A DNA stretch of 10,199 bases from Phycisphaerae bacterium (GTDB lineage: Bacteria > Planctomycetota > Phycisphaerae > UBA1845 > UTPLA1), in contig JAFGQA010000424.1 in the NCBI GenBank assembly GCA_016935885.1, positions 1 through 10,199 on the forward strand, read 5' to 3'. This document shows positions 6,203 to 10,199 of this stretch, piece by piece. How positions within the stretch are numbered: the stretch's first letter is position 1; each line of letters begins with the position of its first letter. The notes beneath the pieces are model-generated. The model searched no databases, had not been told where the DNA came from, and saw only the letters and a list, made by a program, of their open reading frames with translations. The translations under genes were made by a program, and so were the position numbers.

Positions 6203-8563
6203 TCAGCCGACGAGCATCTCGTCGCCAGTCTGCATCTCGTGCATGGTCAGGAGTGCCTGGAGCCAGGAAACGAGGGCCTCGGCGCCCTGGTTGAAATCCA
6301 GGCCCGACTGCATGAGGGCGTCGTAGCAGCCCCACGTTCTGAAGTCCACCATGGCGGTTCCCAGGTCGTTTCGGCCCAGGTACCACTCGAAGCATCGGCG
6401 CATCTCGCGAAGCCAGGTGGCATCGCCGGAGGTGCGGTAGGCGGCCTTGCAGGCCCCGATCAACGAGGCCGGCTCGAGCGGTTGCTGGTTGAAGACAGGA
6501 CGCTGGATCCCACGCCGGAACCAGCCGTCATTGCCGATGATGGAGAGGTGGCCGGTGTCTGTGGTCTGCACGCCTAATAACCACCGGAGGACCCGCAGCC
6601 CGCGATCAACCAACTCGTGCTTGTCAAGCATGAAGCCGGCGATGATCAAGGCCTGGGGCAGGCGGCCGTTGGAGTAGGTAACAGAGTCCTCATACCACTG
6701 CCATTCATCCGTCTCGTGCTCGGCGAAGGCGGTGTTCAAGCGAGAGGCGAGGTCTTGCAGCAAGTCATGGGCGGCCTGGTCGTCCGAGTGGGCCCTCAGG
6801 TAGTAGTGCAATCCCAGGATCGCAAACGCCCATGGCCTGGCACTGTTGATCTGCTGGATACCGGGCAGGGCACAGCGGAAGAGAGTCTCGGCGGCGCGTT
6901 GCGTCGGTGAGTTTGGCGCGTGGGAAACGAGGTAGCCTAAGGCCCACACGACGCGGCCCTGGCAGTCACCGCTGCCGGCGGGATCGAGCCAGCGGCGCTC
7001 GTATGACATGAGGTTGCGGAATCGCCCGCCCTCGATCGACTGGGCGTGCTGCAGGAAGGAGAGGTAGGTCTGCATGCAGGGGAGAGCCCGCTCATCCTGG
7101 AAGATGGACCACATCATCGCCGCGACGGTCAGGGCTCGCGCGTTGTCCTCTGTCGTGTATCCATGTCGACGATCGGGCGTGGCGTGCACGGCCTTGTGCA
7201 GGATGCCGGTGCTGTCAGTCATGTTCAACAGATGATCCAGCCGCACATCGGGCAGGGAGATGCGCAGAAGGGTCCTCCGCCGAGGGATCGCTGCCGCTGG
7301 TGCGAGAATCCCTTCTCGCACCCCCGCCCCCGCCCCCCCCGCTGGTGCGAGAACCGCTGGTGCGAGAATCCCTTCTCGCACCCTCTCCGCAAAGCTGCTG
7401 CGGGCCTCCTCGATGACCTCGGCGTATTGTCGGCCGACGGACGGCCAAAGCATCTGCCGGCTAAACTCGTAGGCGGCCTTGCGAAGCCGGGTTCGCTTTG
7501 CCTCATTATCGAGCAACTCACGGAGGGCGCCCGCCAGGCCGTCGACGTCGCCGGGCTCGACCAGCAAGCCGCGCCCGTCTGCCAACAGTTCCTGGGCATG
7601 CCAATAGGAGGTGGAAATCGTGGCGATACCGCATGCCAGAGCGTAGGCCAGCGAACCCGATGTGATCTGCTCCTTGTTTGGGTACGGCGTGACGTAGATG
7701 TCGGAGGCCTGTAGGTATTCGAGCATGTCAGAGTACGAAACGTACCGGTTATGGAAAACGACGTTGTCCTGGATGCCAAGATCGACGACGCGGCTTTCCA
7801 ACGAGAGGCGATAGGACTCGCCGGATTCTCGCCTGACTGCGGGGTGGGTCTCGCCCAGGATGATGTAGATCAGATCAGGATGATCGGGCACGACCTTGGC
7901 CAGGGCGTCGAGCAGGAACTCGATGCCTTTGGGTGGACTGAGCAGGCCGAAGGTCAGGATCGTAGGGCGCCCGGCGACGTCGAACCGCCGCTTGAAGGGC
8001 TCGGGATCGCTGAACGGTACATCCGGCACGCCGTGGTGGATCATCCGAATGCGGTCCATCGGTACGCCGTAGAACTCGTTCAGGATCTCCCTGGCCTTCT
8101 CGGCCATCACGACGATCATGGTGCTCTTCTTGCAGATGTGCCGGAGGATCTGGAGCTTCTTTGGCGGTACGTCGGCCAGGATCGTGTGGCAGGTGGAGAC
8201 CAATGGGACCCTCAGCCGATCGACCAGGTCCAGCACGTGTTCGCCGTACTCCCCACCGAAGAGACCGAACTCGTGCTGGAGCGAGACGACGTCGATCTTG
8301 CTGGTGTTGAGGACCTCTGCCGCGTTGCGGTAGTCCGCGCGAACATGCTGCTGGATCTCGAAGGCGACCTGCGGTCCGTAACTGTAACCTTGCGGCCGGT
8401 CGTTGATGGCGACGATCCGGATGTTGCCGGAGCCGTCGAGCGGTTCATGGTATGCGTGCTTTGCGACCGCCGTCGCCACGTCGTGGGTGAAGGTGGCGAT
8501 GCCACAGTGCCGCGGGATGTATGAACTGATGAAGGCGACGACGTTCCGCCTGGTGTTCGGCAT
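6203..8563 (-). CDS. GT4 glycosyltransferase fused to a helical (alpha/alpha-barrel-like) C-terminal domain
   Basis: 786 residues from the ATG at 8563, which has GAGGA eight bases upstream; an upstream ATG at 8617 would add 18 unlikely residues. Residues 5-390 form a GT-B glycosyltransferase of family GT4: acceptor half with SSYIPRHCGIATF (13-25), then HHGVPDVPF (176-184), TFGLLSPPKG (204-213) and nucleotide-sugar motif EQITSGSLAYALACG (298-312). It transfers a sugar from an activated donor; donor and acceptor are unknown. Residues 394-425 are encoded by hairpin repeats and separate the domains. Residues 431-780 are helical and rich in Trp, His and Asp (HATPDRRHGYTTEDNAR 460-476, ARPWAFAILGLHYY 575-588, NGRLPQALIIAG 632-643), resembling six-hairpin glycosidase-type toroids. 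No signal peptide. The GH130 gene downstream suggests a shared oligosaccharide pathway. Confidence 0.93.
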   Translation of the reverse strand: MPNTRRNVVAFISSYIPRHCGIATFTHDVATAVAKHAYHEPLDGSGNIRIVAINDRPQGYSYGPQVAFEIQQHVRADYRNAAEVLNTSKIDVVSLQHEFGLFGGEYGEHVLDLVDRLRVPLVSTCHTILADVPPKKLQILRHICKKSTMIVVMAEKAREILNEFYGVPMDRIRMIHHGVPDVPFSDPEPFKRRFDVAGRPTILTFGLLSPPKGIEFLLDALAKVVPDHPDLIYIILGETHPAVRRESGESYRLSLESRVVDLGIQDNVVFHNRYVSYSDMLEYLQASDIYVTPYPNKEQITSGSLAYALACGIATISTSYWHAQELLADGRGLLVEPGDVDGLAGALRELLDNEAKRTRLRKAAYEFSRQMLWPSVGRQYAEVIEEARSSFAERVREGILAPAVLAPAGGAGAGVREGILAPAAAIPRRRTLLRISLPDVRLDHLLNMTDSTGILHKAVHATPDRRHGYTTEDNARALTVAAMMWSIFQDERALPCMQTYLSFLQHAQSIEGGRFRNLMSYERRWLDPAGSGDCQGRVVWALGYLVSHAPNSPTQRAAETLFRCALPGIQQINSARPWAFAILGLHYYLRAHSDDQAAHDLLQDLASRLNTAFAEHETDEWQWYEDSVTYSNGRLPQALIIAGFMLDKHELVDRGLRVLRWLLGVQTTDTGHLSIIGNDGWFRRGIQRPVFNQQPLEPASLIGACKAAYRTSGDATWLREMRRCFEWYLGRNDLGTAMVDFRTWGCYDALMQSGLDFNQGAEALVSWLQALLTMHEMQTGDEMLVG
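7299..7382 (-). repeat. GGGA-loop hairpin repeats, cluster 3, in frame inside the GT4 gene
   Basis: Intact hairpins are at 7299-7322 and 7359-7382, with a half copy (7341-7354) and a C/G-only tract (7321-7341, including eight C at 7333-7340) between them. On the coding strand each intact copy encodes Val-Arg-Glu-Gly-Ile-Leu-Ala-Pro-Ala; the tract encodes a Gly/Ala linker. The insertion keeps the reading frame and lies exactly between the two domains. Confidence 0.95.
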
Positions 8564-8833
8564 GGTGAGCGTCCTCGAAGGTCTGGTACGAGCCGTCGCC
8601 CATCGATGTTCGGCCATCGGAGGCCCGACGGCGACGCGTGATGTCTGGCGGGCAAGATTCTACCCGATTTCGCCGCTGGGCCAACGGACGCTTGCCGGAG
8701 GACAACACGGGTTTCGACGACTTCTGACGTGCCTCATCGCTTCTCGACAATGCTGAAGTCGTACCGAGCAACAAGCTCGCTGGTGCGAGAATCCCTTCTC
8801 GCACCCCCACTGCCCCCGCCGCTGGTACGAGAA
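8564..8833. other. 270-bp intergenic region with hairpin-repeat cluster 4
   Basis: This lies between the CsgG-like lipoprotein stop and the GT4 start. It carries a second copy of the last 46 bp of the lipoprotein gene and one intact hairpin. The stretch 8564-8733 next to the GT4 start is repeat-free; no clear promoter is seen. Confidence 0.8.
8734..8779 (-). pseudogene. Duplicated 3' end of the CsgG-like lipoprotein gene
   Basis: This 46-bp segment matches 8834-8879 at 43 of 46 bases, exactly 100 bp away. On the minus strand it repeats the last codons and stop of the lipoprotein gene: VARYDFSIVE, then Lys-Arg-stop where the gene has Met-Arg-stop. It has no start and is a remnant or duplication scar. 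The hairpin cluster lies between the two copies. Confidence 0.9.
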
Positions 8834-8836
8834 TCA
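8782..8836 (-). repeat. GGGA-loop hairpin repeats, cluster 4 (one intact, one decayed)
   Basis: The intact copy is at 8782-8805. A decayed partial copy (GCTGGTACGAGAATCATCGC) occupies 8821-8840 and overlaps the stop codon of the lipoprotein gene. A short C-rich spacer lies between them. Confidence 0.9.
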
Positions 8837-9868
8837 TCGCATCTCGACAATGCTGAAGTCGTACCGAGCAACGGGCTCGGGGCCGGAGTAGAGCTTGGCC
8901 TGATACTTGCCGAAGCCGTGTTGATCGACGATTGGCTTGGCGTCGAATCTGTAGCCGCGACATTCCTGGCCCTTGGCCCAGACAAAGGAGTGTTCGGCCA
9001 GTATCTGGCGTTCGTCCTTCGGCACGATGGTGATCTTGAAGTTGTTCCGGTCCGCCTCGGGCGGGAGCTTAACCACCACAAAGAAATGGCCGTCTTCGGG
9101 CAGGATTTGCTTCTGCCAATCCCACTCCTGGTCGTAAAGGTCGGTGGCGGTCTTGAGGACCGTGCCCTTCAGCTTGATCGGTGTCCGAACCACGGCAATG
9201 GCCTGGACGATCCGGTTGACCTGGTCCTCCTCCGCCGATCGCAGGATGTCCGCCGTCGTCTGTTTGGGAGGACTTCCGGAGGTCTTGTCGCTTGACGGAT
9301 CGCGAACGGCGGTCAACTGTTGACCGGTGGCCGTGTCAATGACAACGGCCTGGCACTCCACGAAGGCGTCGTGCTGTGTCCATTGATAAGGCTCCTTCTT
9401 CCACCCGGTAATGACGCGTTGGCCCTGCGCGTTCTTGCCCCAGACGGCGACCGGTTTGTATCGCGTCTCGTTCCGTGTCGTGGTCTCGTACCGGTCGCAA
9501 ACGCCGCACACCAAGGCTTGGACCGACTTGAGGCGGCCGATTTCCATGGCCACGTCGGCGTCGATAATGCCTGCGTCGGCGAGGTCCCGTTCGGCAAGGA
9601 TGTCCTTGAGGTGGGCACGTGTGTAGACCTCGTAGGTGCCGTTGTTGGTAAGGATGGCGGAGACCTTGTCACTGATGCGTTCGCCGACGCCGTGGGAGCG
9701 GGTGCGGTCCGCGAAGGGCAGAACGGCCACGCGCTTGAGTTCAGGCCGGTAGAAGTCGGGGTAGCGATAGACCCAGATTTTGCCCTTCATGGAACCGCCA
9801 CCGCCGCATCCGCCAGCAATGGGGAGGATAAGGAGAATTGCGGCAAACCAGCTCTTGACTCGGGACAT
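8834..9868 (-). CDS. CsgG/LpoB-like lipoprotein
   Basis: 344 residues from the ATG at 9868, with AAGG six bases upstream; the frame is open to 9991 but lacks protein-like character there. The N-terminus is a lipoprotein signal: Lys5, hydrophobic 8-17, and Ala-Gly-Gly-Cys with lipid-accepting Cys21 (Ala at -3 is a weak fit to the lipobox), followed by a Gly/Ser-rich stretch. Residues 45-125 match the CsgG/FlgO/LpoB-type fold: RVAVLPFADRT (46-56), GERISDKVSAIL (62-73), YEVYTRAHLKDIL (79-91), then a helix and VQALVCGVCDRYE (116-128). The rest (130-344) is beta-rich and not recognised. It is probably anchored in the outer membrane or periplasm. No curli genes (csgE, csgF, csgA) are nearby, so a curli-pore role is not supported. 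It lies upstream of the GT4 gene on the same strand. Confidence 0.8.
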   Translation of the reverse strand: MSRVKSWFAAILLILPIAGGCGGGGSMKGKIWVYRYPDFYRPELKRVAVLPFADRTRSHGVGERISDKVSAILTNNGTYEVYTRAHLKDILAERDLADAGIIDADVAMEIGRLKSVQALVCGVCDRYETTTRNETRYKPVAVWGKNAQGQRVITGWKKEPYQWTQHDAFVECQAVVIDTATGQQLTAVRDPSSDKTSGSPPKQTTADILRSAEEDQVNRIVQAIAVVRTPIKLKGTVLKTATDLYDQEWDWQKQILPEDGHFFVVVKLPPEADRNNFKITIVPKDERQILAEHSFVWAKGQECRGYRFDAKPIVDQHGFGKYQAKLYSGPEPVARYDFSIVEMR

Positions 9869-10140
9869 GTGATACCTTCTGAGCAGTGTTCTTCTTACCG
9901 ATGTTGCCTTCGTGTCCGATCCTGCGTCCGCACGATTCAAACTGGCCAGCATGATACATTCGCGAAAGCGATAAGCCCAGTGCTTTGTCACAGCTCGTTT
10001 CAGGGATGCGTTGTGGCATGTGCCACTGCTGTGTCAGCAGTGCCTGATCGGGGACCATCGCTTCAGCGGTGGGGGGGGCCGAGGTGGTCGTACGGATTTG
10101 TGAAACGCGGCACTAGAGCAGTCTAAGCTTGAGATTGCCT
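9869..10140. other. 272-bp gene-free region with hairpins between divergent starts
   Basis: This lies between the lipoprotein start and the right-edge ORF. A TATCAT on the minus strand (9951-9956), about 85 bases before the lipoprotein ATG, could be a -10 box, but no good -35 box accompanies it. Two adjoining hairpins follow at 10013-10042, then a run of eight G (10071-10078). Confidence 0.6.
10013..10042. repeat. Two overlapping hairpins with CAC/GTG ends
   Basis: 10013-10026 has arm GTGGCA, a two-base gap and a complementary arm. 10024-10042 has arm CACTGCTG, loop TGT and a perfect complement, followed by CC. They share three bases, so only one can form at a time. The second has the same CAC...GTG ends as the hairpins at 1056, 1111 and 3164. 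Confidence 0.75.
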
Positions 10141-10199
10141 ATGCCGCTGACGCCGATCCGAACCGCGACCGTGAGGGAGCGGTCAGCCTTCACCCTTGA
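10114..10199. repeat. Right copy of the 86-bp inverted repeat bounding the window
   Basis: This is the reverse complement of 1-86 with four mismatches. It carries the same Arg-Ala-Val-stop codons as the end of kdsA (10115-10126) without any kdsA sequence before them, so the left copy looks like the original setting and this one a transferred or duplicated segment. Confidence 0.95.
10141..10199 (+). CDS. 5' end of an unidentified ORF running off the right edge, possibly prepilin-like
   Basis: From the ATG at 10141, 19 codons are open to the window edge: MPLTPIRTATVRERSAFTL. It differs from the left-edge ORF by two amino acids and one silent change. The Ala-Phe-Thr-Leu end hints at a prepilin cleavage site, but the next codon (GA-) does not give the usual hydrophobic residue. 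Whether it is a gene depends on sequence outside the window. Confidence 0.35.
   Translation, partial: MPLTPIRTATVRERSAFTL

Noticed and set aside
9869..9991. A 41-residue extension before the lipoprotein signal peptide
   Set aside because: It would bury the signal sequence. The ATG at 9868 has a good ribosome-binding site and places the Cys at position 21.
10071..10078. Eight-G run as a phase-variation tract
   Set aside because: It lies between genes, about 60 bases before a doubtful ORF, with no promoter spacing around it that would make length matter.
9320..10126. A long open frame on the plus strand opposite the lipoprotein gene, ending in Arg-Ala-Val like KdsA
   Set aside because: It is the shadow of the lipoprotein gene. 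Its shared ending comes only from the inverted repeat.
1..10199. A DNA transposon or integron-like element bounded by terminal inverted repeats
   Set aside because: No transposase, integrase or target duplication is visible. The left repeat overlaps the end of kdsA, a housekeeping gene, and the cargo looks like core chromosome.

Overview
This is a GC-rich stretch of chromosomal DNA, most likely from a Gram-negative bacterium of the Planctomycetes (PVC) group, perhaps a Phycisphaerae/Sedimentisphaerales-type lineage. The Gram-negative part rests on a Kdo-8-phosphate synthase gene and a lipoprotein signal. The planctomycete part is inference. It rests on protein architectures (two SH3b domains plus coiled coil, GYF_2-TM2, GT4 fused to a helical domain, GH130) and on many short perfect hairpins between and inside genes, a style I remember from planctomycete genomes but cannot search here. 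There is no transposase, integrase, CRISPR array, tRNA or rRNA.

Layout: (1) 1-898, minus strand: the 5' end of an unidentified ORF running off the left edge, preceded by kdsA. (2) 899-1426: gene-free DNA with two 118-bp direct repeats, each holding two hairpins, around a pair of copies of a different hairpin. (3) 1427-2122, minus: histidine phosphatase. (4) 2460-4731, plus: an exported two-SH3b-domain protein and a GYF_2-TM2 membrane protein, probably one transcript. (5) 4844-9868, minus, in transcription order: a CsgG-like lipoprotein, a GT4 glycosyltransferase fused to a helical C-terminal domain, and a GH130 glycoside phosphorylase/hydrolase. (6) 9869-10199: gene-free DNA with hairpins, then the 5' end of a second unidentified ORF running off the right edge, almost identical to the left one and facing outward.

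Biology: kdsA feeds lipopolysaccharide (Kdo) synthesis. The GT4 and GH130 genes look like a make/break pair for an oligosaccharide, probably containing mannose or glucose. The SH3b, TM2 and CsgG-like proteins belong to the cell envelope. These are mostly ordinary genes.

The striking part is the repeat landscape. First, the window is bounded by 86-bp inverted repeats, 82/86 identical; the left copy contains the last codons of kdsA. Second, one 24-nt hairpin (arms GGTGCGAGAA/TTCTCGCACC, loop GGGA) occurs in four clusters. Three clusters are bracketed by direct repeats of 118, 36 and 46 bp, and the fourth sits in frame inside the glycosyltransferase gene. Third, a second family of hairpins with CAC/GTG ends shows two compensatory base-pair changes and complementary loops, which points to selection on the folded structure. 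A family of mobile or self-amplifying hairpin elements that tolerates insertion into protein linkers is the best candidate here for something under-described.
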